From Coprinellus micaceus (Eukaryota; Basidiomycota; Agaricomycetes; Agaricales; Psathyrellaceae), in contig OX596341.1 in assembly GCA_951394405.1 (NCBI GenBank), positions 496,001-560,000 of the forward strand: DNA of 64,000 nucleotides. Direction: 5' to 3'. Of this stretch, positions 44,505-55,928 are shown in pieces. The notes under the pieces are model-generated. The model did no database searches, had not been told where the DNA came from, and worked only from the letters and a program-made list of their open reading frames with translations. How positions within the stretch are numbered: the first letter of the stretch is position 1; each line of letters opens with the position of its first letter. The translations under genes were made by a program, and so were the position numbers.

Positions 44505-46045
44505 ATGCCCATCCCATCCCTCCCAAGGGAAGTTACCGACCTCATCGTAGACGAACTGGGCAACCTTCCACACTCTGAATGTCTCAAAGACCTACTCGCT
44601 TGCTCGAGGGCTCACAGTTCTTTCACGAACTCTTGCCAGAAGCACATCTTCCGAGACGTCACTCTAGCCTCGCCTCCTGAAGTTTTCAGCCCCCTCGACG
44701 AGCGATATGAGGTCTATGAGCCTGCCATGCTGTTTGTCGAGGCTGTTACGTCTAACTCGAGCCTTATCTCCCACGTCCACAACCTCAACTTTCGAATCAC
44801 AGACAACACCACTGCCGGCCGAAATAAAACCCTCGTCTTGAGCACTATCCAGCGACTGTCATGTGTGACTGCCCTCTGCATTGCGGGGGACTTCCCGAGT
44901 ACTGATGATGAGGGAGAAGTCAACGGTCAGGCTAGGCTAGACCAGGAGACCATTTCTGCGATGCTGTCGCTTCTCCGACGTCCCCAGATGCGCTCCCTTT
45001 CCCTAATCAACATCCAACATTGCCCCGTGGAGCTTGTCACCTCTGGGGTCGACTTGAGCGCGTTATCGCTGCTTGTCTCATCCATCAGCGGAGAGAATGA
45101 TCACTCCCAGCTGTGAGTCTTACGTCTATTCTTTTTTCGTCGACGATGGTTTTGATATGTGAGTCCTCGACTCCTTTTCGTTAGGCCCACTGCCGGACTT
45201 TCCTACCAGCAACACACTCTGAAAACGCTTGTTTGCGACACCCCATCTCTGGAGAATTGGATTGGCAATTACTTCAGACTGGAGAGGATCGGCTCTACTT
45301 CCGACCGTGGCATCTTTGAAAACCTCGAAAGCTTAGATATCAGCTTCGTGGACCCTCTTCAACCGCCGTCCCTTGCGGGTATCACGCCCGGTATTGCGCT
45401 CTTGGAGCGCGTAAAGTCTCTCAGGAGGCTAAATGTACAATGTGAGAGTCACCGCGAGCCACGGCGGGCGTCCTAACATTGATTCTTATAGGCGAAGTGT
45501 GGGAACCATCGACCACCACGGACCAAGGGCCCCTCCTGCAATGCCTCGACCCTCAATCTTCCGCTACGCTATCTCACCTCACCTATTCCCTCATATATGC
45601 ACTCACAATGCAAAATGTCGGGCTTGAAGATCCATATTATGGTTTGGCTGACCCTCTGGCCAACTTCACCCAGCTGCAGTCCCTTCGAATCGACCTCGTT
45701 TATATGGGAAACCTGAATGTTGATTGGGACACCAGCTTTGGGCCGCAATGGGGGAGCATCTGTAATACCATCGCCTCTCCCGGGGCTCTACCGAAGCTGA
45801 AGGATGTGTCGGTTCTAGTCCACATCCGTGTTCTACACAATGAGGGTACCCCATATCCCCAGTTCACCGTCACCCAACATGCCGAACAATTTCGTCAGCA
45901 TACGTTGGCCTCAGTGTACCCAGCACAATTCCAGCCGTTGATCGAACTCGACGCTGCGGGCGTGCTGAATTTCTCGTTTGTAGTAAAGGTGTCGGCGGGT
46001 CCGTTCTTTGCAGCGATTGCGGGGCGAGATATAAGGGAACTGTAA
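44505..46045 (+). CDS. F-box-like/leucine-rich protein (subgroup A, copy 2)
   Basis: Three exons (44505-45112, 45185-45441, 45492-46045) give 472 residues, the same structure as copy 1 at 18581-20121. The head is IPSLPREVTDLIVDELGNLP, then CQKHIFRDVTL; the leucine-rich body and the ending VLNFSFVVKV follow. About seven of the residue differences from copy 1 fall in the first 75 codons and only about four in the other ~400. It could start at 44427, but the start at 44505 matches copy 1. It lies 246 bp upstream of the fusion gene in the same orientation. Confidence 0.87.
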
Positions 46046-46188
46046 GATATTTAGTATTTGTAAAAAGTTTATTCTAAAACTACCCATTCTGTTGGATACA
46101 CCGTCACACACTCCTCCAATGCACCACTTCAGGTATTGCCTTATACTCGGCCGCGTACGACACTGGCGACATGGTCACGTCCAATTCG

Positions 46189-46240
46189 GTTTGGGCGCTT
46201 CTGCTCGCTGTGATAAGATTAGATGCCAGCCGCCAATCAG
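46189..46240 (+). promoter_or_regulatory. F-box-like promoter module of the fusion gene
   Basis: GGGCGCTTCT at ~46193, GATAAGATTAGAT at 46212-46224 and CCAATC at ~46233, about 55-100 nt upstream of the ATG at 46292. In the inverted partner the GATA and CCAAT parts are deleted. Confidence 0.65.
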
Positions 46241-46291
46241 GCCCATGCGCCTCGATTCGACTTTGATGCCGCGTTTTCGTCTTCAACCACC

Positions 46292-49082
46292 ATGTCAGTC
46301 GTTCTCCCCAAACCTATGCCTCCACGACTTCCCCGGGAAATCACTGACCTCATTCTGGATGAACTCTGCGCGAGGCCTCGCGAGGAGTTCCTGTCGACTC
46401 TCGTGACGTGTTGCGTCGCCAGCAAGGCCTTCGTCAAGCGGTGCCAGAAACACATATTTCACTCTGTCACCCTATTTTCCCCCACCACCGAAACGCCTCG
46501 GCTCCCAGAATCAGCCCAGGGGGGGAGAAAGACGCTAGCCAACCGCTCCCTGTTGTTTATTCACGCAATCGCTCACGAGCCCCACCTCCGCTCCTACGTG
46601 CGCGAGTTCAAATATGCCATCGAGCCGTCGGGGTTGAGCGACATTCTGCCAGAGGTTGTGGAACCCCTCCAGCAGCTTCTCAACCTGGAGCGTCTTGCCT
46701 TGTGCCTCTCGGACAATCAACATGGGGTTATAGGGACCAGTATCACAGACACGCTGGCACGGTGTATTGCATCAATGTTCCGCTACCTCCCTATCAAGAC
46801 GTTCGCCTTGAGCGGGATCATGAGCTTCAGGCTTGACCTTCATACTTTGCCCACATCTTTAGAGCAGTTGTGCCTGATGCGGTCCTCTTTGGACCCGACG
46901 CATTCCGCCTCAGGACGGTGAGCGTCTTTGTCCTCCCACCCGCCTTGATTATTGTGGAATCTGACAGTGCCAATCTGACTATAGACGGCAGGCACACCCC
47001 GATGCGCGCGCAAACCCAAGCTTGAAGACACTGATCTGCGACGAACAATCTTTGCGGGGCTGCATCAACCCGTATCTACACGAGACCGGTGGCCAATGGC
47101 ATAAATCAGGCGCATACTCGTGTCTTGAGAAGCTGGATCTCAATATGTTGCCTTTAGACCCATATTACTCCGCTACCTCACACCGCCTTATCCTTGGGGA
47201 AGTTCAGTGTCTCAAGGAGCTAACTTTGACGTATGCTAGTGAGTCCCGTACGGTTCCACATGATACTAGCCTAATGTCGAGTTCCAGTCGACGAGGATTT
47301 CACACTCTCATGGAGCCGAGACACTTCTTCACTGGAAGGCCTCAACCCGAGCTCCTTCTCCTCCCTCACCCGGCTTACGTTCGGCACAAACCTGTTCGTC
47401 GAGAGCACAGACGACAGCGCCTTTCCGGAGAACTACGTCGCCATCGACAGCCCATACATGGGGTTGTGCAACCCCCCCTTCTCCGACCTCCACAAGCTCC
47501 AGTACCTGCGTGTCAACATCACCATCCAGGGCAACCTCAATAAGGTAGATGAGCGAAGCTTTGGACAGCAGTGGGGTGAACTCTGCGATACCCTGACTGC
47601 GCCAGGTGTCTTTCCCAAGTTATCCGAGGTCGCTCTGGCAATTGACATCCGAGCGCCTGCTGATTCCACGGCAATCCTCGATGCACATCCCATGAAGCGA
47701 TTGATCTTCGACCTCGTCTATCCAGACCGATTCCAGAGGTTGGTCGAGCTTGACCATGAGGGCGTGCTTCGGTTCTCGTTCGAGGTGGAGGTAACGGAAA
47801 TTGACGAGGAGGATAAGGGTGAGGAGGATGAAGCTGAGTGGGCGTACTCAACTTGCGAGGGCAACAAGAAAGCTGTATTCGTAAGTCTACTTCGTAGTTT
47901 CACCGACGCGACTAGCTGAATAAACCCCTAGATTGGCATCAACTATATCGGGAGCTTGTCCCCCCTGAAAGGATGCCACAACGATGTTTTGAACCTTCAC
48001 GCCTTCATCACTGGTGAGCGTTCTCCGTTCTCTGCGGGCCTTCAGAACATAACTAACGTCGCCGTGCAGAGAACTATGGGTACGATGAGGCCGAGATCAG
48101 GGTCCTCGTTGACGACGGCGGGGATCCCGATTTCCAACCAACCAGAAAGAACATTGTGCGTGAACATCTCTGGTTTCGCGGACACACTCGTTGATATCAA
48201 CATGAACAGATCAATGCCCTGCACTGGCTCGTCGAGGGTGCGTCTCAAGATGATGCCCTCTTCCTTCATTGTAAGTGATCTACTGCCTCCGTATTATTCT
48301 AAGCTCGTGAATGACACTGCGCTCAGACTCCGGCCATGGTGGCAGTCAAGTCGACACAGATGGTGACGAAGTCGATGGTACCAACGAAACCATTTGCCCT
48401 GTTGACGTAGATACCGCCGGAGTCATCGTTGACGACGTGGGTTCCAAATCCGTTCCTCTCGCGACTATTTAATTTACTGACCACCTACCTTCATGTAGGA
48501 CCTCCACAGCATCATAGTCGAATCCCTCCCGAAAGGCTGCCGCCTCACCGTCATTTTCGACGCATGTCGCTCAGGCTCTGCGCTCGACCTTCCCTACACT
48601 TACGATGTCGATGGCGAGGTCGAAGTCAAGAATAACGCCGATCACACCCAACACGCGCTCGAGCAAGCGATGAAGGCACATAGCGCTGGTGACATGGATG
48701 CCCTGGGGCTTGCTGTACGTCAGATGTCTCTGGTCGCGGCTGGGAAAACTGATGCTGCGAAGGCGAAGACAAGCAAGACGAGGTCCCACCCGGCTGATGT
48801 TGTCTATCTCAGCGGGTGTGCGGATAGTCAGTATAGCACGGATGTGACAACGGAGGAGGGGGCAACTGGCGCTTTGAGTCATGCCTTCGTCACGACGCTC
48901 AGTAGGTGCTAGGATTGTTGCTTCGGGGATTTGACGAGCTGACCCAATTGATAGCCGAGGATCCGGAGCAGAGTTACCATGAGCTCTTGGTCAATATTAG
49001 GCAGATCATGGTGGACAGAGACTATGACCAAACGCCCCAACTTTCGAGCTCTCACCCCATGGTGCGTATTGCAGTCCAGTGA
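46292..49082 (+). CDS. F-box-like/leucine-rich protein fused to a metacaspase
   Basis: Nine exons join in phase (46292-46917, 46985-47238, 47288-47880, 47932-48013, 48070-48155, 48210-48270, 48327-48436, 48499-48901, 48955-49082) to 780 residues. Residues 1-~465 are a subgroup B F-box-like/LRR protein. Where the relative at 40018 stops after FSFEAEVTEV, this frame continues through an acidic linker (IDEEDKGEEDEAEW) into YSTCEGNKKAVFIGINY and a type I metacaspase: p20 with catalytic H571 (HYSGHGGSQ) and C627 (FDACRSGSALD), then a p10-like part (VVYLSGCADSQYS, GALSHAF, PQLSSSHPM). Metacaspases are Ca2+-dependent Arg/Lys-specific peptidases linked to cell death and proteostasis. The usual P/Q-rich prodomain is replaced by the F-box-like part. 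A standalone start at Met ~47691 is possible but has no separate promoter evidence. The final exon may be longer. Confidence 0.83.
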
Positions 49083-52000
49083 ACGAAAGCCCATCTGACG
49101 GTATTTCGCAAGGATATGAGCCTCACTTTCATTATTTAGTCCTCCATACCGATCGATTTCGACAGTCACGACCACTCCGATGTATCACTGAATCCAATAC
49201 CCAGCTCTGTAGAAAATTGTAGAAATTACTTACGTGTACGACCACCGAGTTCCAGGAACCTGGGCTGCACACCCGCTTTAGCACCCGCTTTACACACACC
49301 GCGCCTTGAGCGGCTGGCTAGACGATAACTGGTGAGAGGTGATGGTTCGAGGGACTAATGAAAGTAACAGGAGGACCGTGACGGGACCAAGCAATGGCTT
49401 TGATCGATTCTAGACTCGCGAACATTTGTTTATGTTTGCATCGAAGGGTGTAGACCCCCGAGCGGCCAAGTTCCGAGTCAACAAGTTCTTCAGTTCAGCT
49501 TGTGTTCACCTCCTCAACTACCACGATTCACTGCAGTGTTGCTCTTCGACGACAAGGCATCTATCGAAATAAACCCATCCCTACCACTTCTTCGCAGGCA
49601 GTCCAAATCTCGCAACACAACCCGATGCTCTGTACCTCGGTTGTTACCAGGTTCACCGGCCACGAGCACCCTAATCCCCGCGGACGGTACCTCGCACGAT
49701 CAGGATATTCCCCGCTGTGCTCCCCACGAAGGCTCACTACTCCCTCTTTGCTCCCCTTCTCTGTCACCCGACGCACCTCGACTACCCGGTCCTCCTCGGT
49801 TCGGAGTGCGGACTAATGACTGCGCACCGATGCTTGAGGCGAAGGCCTTCTCCCATGCTCCGTTAGGCCAAGGTCCCACTCTTCAGAGCGCACCACAAAT
49901 CGCCAATTCCCAATGGTCCCTATGTGATACCCTTACCACCGTTCCTTCAGCAACGTGCCTTAGACGGTCAACCCAGCTAGACACGCAAGTGAGGTCGACT
50001 TTGACGGCGGATGGGAGAAATACCACTCATATACGGAGTGGATTACGATGGAAAGTGGCTTGGGTGGACTTCTCTCCGGCTTTTTACCTTGTGGAGGTCA
50101 CTGGGACCTGACGACGTGAGTGAAGAGCCAGGTGAGTATGGCCCATCTCGCCGCTCTGTAATGCACTGACATCTTCGCCTGGTTGTGCCCACGCAATTCG
50201 GCCCAACTCGTCCACACTATTGAAGATGCCTATAAGCGAGCGTTCTCGACAGGCAAACCAATGAAGGTCAACAGGGCTCGACGCCTGCCGCTCCTCTCTG
50301 CGCTCCTGCTGGGCAGCATTCTTGAATCGCCGGCTGGCAGCTACCGTCTGCTGGTGATACCAAGGGGGAAATCGACTCCCATTCTTTGGTTCCTTGCTCA
50401 TCTATCGCTTGTCGACCCTTTGCCTCCCGACGACCGAACCACGAGCATCACTCTTGCGACCCTCGGAGCATCCCTTCACACTATTTTTGAGCCCTGAACC
50501 GACCCCACTCAACTTGTCTAAAAACTTAGCCGCCGCCGCTTCTGCTCTCCGGAGGGATCCATTCGGTCTGATCCTCCATCATCAGTCATCGCATCGAAGA
50601 AATTGGCCTAGGTTCCCCATTTTCGGAGCACCCCGATGCTTCCCTGGGTTGTGCCATCTCGTCTAGTTTAAAAGGTTGGGCCGCGGTGGCCTTTTCGATG
50701 TCCACCCCACCCGAACTCCCTAGTCCAAGTTTCGATGGCCCTGCTTCGGGGCCGCCAAGCGAGGTCGTGTTATGTCTTCTCGTTCGCTCGTCACGGTCCT
50801 GTTTCTGGGAATCGACTCCCACACGAAGCGTGTGGGGCTGCTCATCACATGAAGCCGGCGAGGGTTTCGTATATCCCACCAATGCAACCCGCGTTCAATA
50901 GGACTTCAACATGCCCCCGTGTATGACCTATTCCATGGATCACGAACGGACGGCCTCGTTATCCCGATCGAGGTTGTGAACTACCGCTTTCGTCAGGGGC
51001 ATTCAACTGAATGCAGTGCGGGGTCTTCTCGAAGGTTCCCCGAGAAACACGCCCGTGGCCTTATTATTATCAACTTGACGATCCAATCTCTCCCTGTTTA
51101 CCGACCTCCTCTTGGGAAATGACTCACAGGGTTAAACCTCGTCTCTCTCGTATCGAATCGGGGCTCTTGGGATGAGTTATACTTTGACCGCCTGCTAAGC
51201 GCTCGGGCGTATGCCGATCGATAAAGTCCACAGCCTTCGAGAACCCCCTGCTACGAATCTCAATTCTGGGATGGCAGCAAACTATCTAACGAATCGATAC
51301 CCTTGACTATAAAGTTCTATTCTGTGGTGCTCCATAGCTGGACCTAGTGGTGTTAAGTCCCCGCCTCACTCAACGCACAAGCTTCGACACACCCATTCTT
51401 TCCGCCGGTCACCGATTCGGGGTGCATCCAGCTGCTTTTTTAGACGGTGCACGTGTTTCAAGCATCTCATTACCGCTGCGAGGCTCCCCACGGCACCACC
51501 GGAAATTTCAGAACCCAGCAAAGGGCAACGAGCCAGCAAGGCGCCGAGGACTTGGGTCCTTGAAATTACTCGAACCTACGGAGCTCATCTGACTGTTCGA
51601 TGCTCTCAGATATGAATCGATACTTATGGCGATGTCGATGACGGCTTCCAATGCCCGCCCTACTTCACATGCAATCTTATGCAAAAAGCCAAGAGAACGC
51701 ACTTAATACATTCATTTCTTCCCTTTTTGTATTCGTTTGCCAAAGGAATGTTTTCGCAAATATGCAAGTGTTTCAAGCTTCCCGTTGCAGGTCGTTGCGG
51801 CTGATATTGATAAAGCAGGCCCCCTGTGCACAGCCTACACCCGACCGCCGTTCGCCAATTCTGCAGGTCTCCCCCACGGTAATAACGGTCGAGTGCTACC
51901 TTCGGATACGGTAACTGGCGACGGGTATGACTGGACAGCCTTGCCGTCCAGATCAAGCTAATGAACGGCCATATACGAACCTCATAATCTGAATGCAGTG

Positions 52001-52289
52001 CGGAGGTCTGTTCGAACTTTCTTTGATAACTATGCCTGCAGCCTCATGTTATTATCGACTCCACTCTTCGCTATTAGAAAGCTGTTCCAGGCGTCAAATA
52101 TGCTTCCCGGCTCAGGGGTCACTGGGTCCAATTTGTTATGGCTGTCCAGAACAATCTTGACCTCGTGTCCGACGCAACCGACCGCCTATGATCTTTTGCT
52201 CTTCTCCCCAGATTTAAAACCCTACGTTCTCGTTTCCCTGATTCCCCAGTCTCTTCCACCTTCTCTCAGCCTGTCTTCCATCTTAGCGG
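49083..52289. other. 3.2-kb region without a convincing gene
   Basis: Several frames of 60-200 codons occur; none has a domain. A stretch near 49900-49960 (QWSLCDTLTT) weakly recalls the QWGALCDILTT segment of subgroup C genes and may be a remnant. Sequence near 50990-51080 resembles the 51990-52060 stretch, so part of the upstream region of the next F-box gene seems duplicated. A TTTAAAA box at ~52214 is a possible TATA element for the gene at 52290. Confidence 0.45.
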
Positions 52290-54161
52290 ATGATGGCTGC
52301 CGAACTACCTTCCGAGTCCCCGTTCTCTCAATACTTCAACACCAACTACTCCCCTACCTCCGCTGAACTCTCCGGGGTCCAGGAGCTGATCACAAACGAC
52401 CAATCCGTCGTCGACAGCCTTAACGCCTCTATCGCTCAGCTGGTCGTACGACGCGAGCTCTACACCCAGCGCATCGAGTCGCACACTGCTCTCGCTGGTC
52501 CGGTGCGACGGCTTCCATCCGAGATCCTCGCGGCCATATTCCTCGATTCAGTCGTCGCCCACAACAGTCCTCCCTCTCATCTCCCCTCTGTCACTATCAG
52601 CCATGTATGCCAGCAGTGGCGCGACCTTTCACTCGATATGCCCTTGCTGTGGGTGAACCTCGACATCACCATACCCCCATACCCTGTCCCATACTCCACT
52701 GATAGAGACAGTCGTGGCCCGATTCCCTTCTCCGAACTCTCCGCTCATGACAAAGCGGCCTACTCCTCCCATGTCCTGACATGGACGACCCGGATCCAGC
52801 GTCTATGTGAAAGGGTGGACGTGACTATTGACCGCTCGGCAGGGTCCCCCCTCAACGTCTCGGTCACGGCCCGGGACCCCCCTGCGGCGGCTTTCCAAGG
52901 ACACGGCAATAGCTGGATGAACGTCCTCAACCCTCTATCCCGTATGCTCAGGAACCCCTATACCCGATTGGGGAGCCTCCGACTTCATCTCAGGATGTCC
53001 CCAGATGTGTCCCTCCTCACACCATACACACGCCTCGCAACTATCGGAAACTTGGAGCTGACCACGCTCGAGCTCGATATCGCTTACAACGGGGCACGGT
53101 TAGCTGGGGAGCGCCTGTGGGAGGTGGAGAACTGGGCTATCAACGCCCAGGCGGCGCCTCTGACCTCTTTGACGGCGAGGATGGACTTTTCCGACACCTC
53201 TTTGATCAAGGCTCAATGGGGCGCTTTGGTCGAACTCACAATTGGGTCTTCTGTTCCTGATGTGGTATGCTTTGGGGCCCAGGATGCTATCAATGTTCTC
53301 CGTTGGACTCCTAATCTTGAGCGATGCACCGTGGACTTCGATGCGTGCGAGACCCACACGCCCTGTGACGTTCAGCAACAGCCCGTCCACCTCTCGATGC
53401 TCCAGTCCCTCACCCTGACTGGAACCTCTCCCAGCGTCAGCTTCACTTCGCTCCTTCTCCTTCCATCCATCATCCACCTTTCTCTTGCTCAGAGGAAGAG
53501 CGACGTTCCCGAGGATAAGAACACGAGCGGCCTTGCCAACTTAGTCGAGCGATACGGACATCAGCTCACCCACGTTGCGTTCTCCTACCCGTCCCTGAAG
53601 CCCATGGCTCTCCTCTACGTCTTGAATTGCCTTTCCAATGTCTCGCATTTGGAGCTCACTGCGAGGAGCCGTAGCAGTATGCTCATCGCCGTCGAGCGGA
53701 CTCCTGGTCTCTCCACTCTCCAGTCCCAGGGCTCCGATTCAGAAGAAAGGAGGACCAAGATCGAGCCAGGGCTACTCCACATGCTCACCCCACAGTTCGG
53801 TCGCACCGGTCGAGGCCTCGCGAAACCCTGCCTTTGCCCCAACTTGCAGAAGCTCGTTTGCAATCTCTACGAAGTGTGTGACGAGCGTACTAAGGATAGC
53901 TTCGTTGATTTCATAGAAGCTCGTCGCAGCGTCCCGGACGAGGGTGGGCCGGTTGCGTGGTTGGGAGAGGTAAATCTTAACTTCTGGGTGGGGCCGGTTG
54001 AGGAGATGATGGGCGACCTTCAAGCCCGCGGTGTCAAGATGGAAGGAATTGTAGTGAAGGCCGAACGGGCGCATGCGTGCTGGTCAGTAATGCGTGTCCC
54101 TATCCCTGGCTTCGGGCGGCTGCGCCTTGAGATGGACCCGAAGCGTATCAATGAGGAGTAA
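52290..54161 (+). CDS. F-box protein with N-terminal coiled coil (subgroup I, copy 3)
   Basis: A single exon of 623 codons; Met 1 and Met 2 are adjacent. It opens with SPFSQYFNTNYSPTSAEL, which aligns with SPFAQRLDTNYVPAPAEF of the gene at 10778. A coiled-coil stretch follows, then the F-box-like motif VRRLPSEILAAIFLDSVV with ISHVCQQWRDLSLDMPLLWV, and a ~480-residue leucine-rich C-terminal part. It is much more diverged than the two tandem copies at 10.8-15.4 kb. Presumed substrate adaptor of a ubiquitin ligase; no lesion seen. Confidence 0.9.
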   Translation: MMAAELPSESPFSQYFNTNYSPTSAELSGVQELITNDQSVVDSLNASIAQLVVRRELYTQRIESHTALAGPVRRLPSEILAAIFLDSVVAHNSPPSHLPSVTISHVCQQWRDLSLDMPLLWVNLDITIPPYPVPYSTDRDSRGPIPFSELSAHDKAAYSSHVLTWTTRIQRLCERVDVTIDRSAGSPLNVSVTARDPPAAAFQGHGNSWMNVLNPLSRMLRNPYTRLGSLRLHLRMSPDVSLLTPYTRLATIGNLELTTLELDIAYNGARLAGERLWEVENWAINAQAAPLTSLTARMDFSDTSLIKAQWGALVELTIGSSVPDVVCFGAQDAINVLRWTPNLERCTVDFDACETHTPCDVQQQPVHLSMLQSLTLTGTSPSVSFTSLLLLPSIIHLSLAQRKSDVPEDKNTSGLANLVERYGHQLTHVAFSYPSLKPMALLYVLNCLSNVSHLELTARSRSSMLIAVERTPGLSTLQSQGSDSEERRTKIEPGLLHMLTPQFGRTGRGLAKPCLCPNLQKLVCNLYEVCDERTKDSFVDFIEARRSVPDEGGPVAWLGEVNLNFWVGPVEEMMGDLQARGVKMEGIVVKAERAHACWSVMRVPIPGFGRLRLEMDPKRINEE

Positions 54162-55928
54162 GGGAGCGACACCCGCCTTATGATATTTGCCTACCTTTTC
54201 CTCATCTGTGGACAGTGAATCTTTGGACTACGCGATTTGGGACGCTTTTCTCTTATGGACTATCACTACGAAACGGACACGAGTGGACACGTTAGAACTA
54301 CGATTTATGAATGGATACGGGTTTCAGGACCCCTTCAGGAGGACGTTTGTTCGACATTAGGCACCTCTAGCTGTGGACGCTGAGCGGAATTTAACAAGGA
54401 GGACGTTGTGAAAGACTCGCATGGTTGCGTGAATAGGGACCTCTCGCCCATCTCGCATTCCCCAAAGTTGATGAGATACGATGGTTCCACGAACAGAATT
54501 CTTCCTCGGACAACTTCTTTCATTCGGAGTGACAGAGTAACACCTTTCAAGTACCAGATCATTTTATATTTTATAACCCGTTATGCCTAAACTACGGCGG
54601 GGGTAGGAGCTATAGCTGCTGGACCCGTGGACCACGATGACGTCGGGGATAATCCTGGTCGGCACTGGGAGTACCCTGAATGATATGAAGGAGCATCAAC
54701 CAGTCAACCAGTGAGGATTAGTAGCATGGGGTCGTAGGAGATGATCGCTCACATTCGTTCACAACCACGCAGACCCCACCTGCCTGGCACTCAGTGTCGC
54801 CTATATAGGCTGATCCCTGTAAAGTGCATGTTAGTGAGTGTTGTGCGCAAGGTCAGTCTTCATTCAAGACGTACTCCACATTGTCCGTATAGCGGTACGT
54901 GTAGCACGCCTACTACGCTTCGTACGAAAAGTCCAACGAGGAGCAGGATGAGCACCATCCTGAATATCCTTGTGCAAGGCGAACTGTCAATGAGACGTTC
55001 TACACTTGGATCTGAGAGGTGCTGGGGAATGGGGCAGGGACTTATGTAAGCACCGAAGGTACCCCGGCTCAATTTAGGCCTGTAGTCGGGACGACCAACG
55101 ATAGAATTCAGTTCTCGCCGTTTTTGTGGTCCCGTATGTGATGATGTAGATCAGGAAGCAGGTTCGTGGTAGCCTGGTAGGGGAGCAGTGTATACATCAT
55201 GATCGGGTGACCTCCCGTTCTCTGGAGTCCGTTCTACGATCGGTAGTAGATGATGGAAGAGTGATCTCAGAGGGAGGGTACTTGGCTGCTGGTAGTGCCC
55301 ACAGCGCTCTTCAGGGTCCCGCGTGGTGAATTCCAAAGTCACTCCTTGGCCGAAGGATTCGCGACGAACCATGTCCAATCCGGAGCATCCCAGCGGAGGT
55401 CCGGTTGGACGTGATTCTGAATGCCTGCCCACAATGTCCGGCTTTGCGGGTGCCTATCCCCGTCGAATGACCCCATCAATTTATGTAGACCGATTTGCTG
55501 TGAAGACGCCTTGGCACCAAACACCCATGTCGCTTCGCTTTGCTGTATCACGACAAGACTCGCGTACCAATTCCCGCTCAGAATGGCTCACATTCCCCGC
55601 ATTGTCTTCTTCGCCAATTGTTTGTGTGCCGCTCTTCCTCTCCCATTGCTGCAACCCGGTGCTTCCCGAGCTTGACTGCTTGGATTGGGTCACCCACTAT
55701 GGTTGCTGGTCGCCACTTAATCGTGGTTTGGAAAGCACGTGCGCTATGGCTATTGTCATTGTCTGCCACTCTTCACGCACCGGCAGGAGCGGGCGTGGCA
55801 TGAAGTGCACTGCGACGAAGGCATAAATGGGCGCACTATTCACGCATTCAGCCTCGGCCAACGCCTCCCTCAGCTCTTCCCCAAGTCTCCCTTTGAGCCA
55901 CTCAGCCTCCCTACCCCTCCTTACGGAA
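54162..55928. other. Intergenic stretch
   Basis: 1.8 kb holding the 3' flank of the F-box gene and the promoter of the gene at 55929. Frames near 55323-55826 on both strands have no domain or consistent splice structure. Confidence 0.4.

Larger units (their letters stand above)
44310..46473 (+). repeat. Arm 2 of the ~2.1 kb inverted duplication
   Basis: Inverted relative to 18193-20335. Identity is high from about 44700 to 46190 and lower in the promoter (44310-44500) and first exon start. The arm includes 41 bp with the GATA element (~46213-46254) that arm 1 lacks. Confidence 0.9.

Noticed and set aside
49500..50111. 203-codon frame downstream of the metacaspase fusion
   Set aside because: Composition looks non-coding. 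The only hint is a weak QWSLCDTLTT resemblance to subgroup C genes, which would at best be a remnant.
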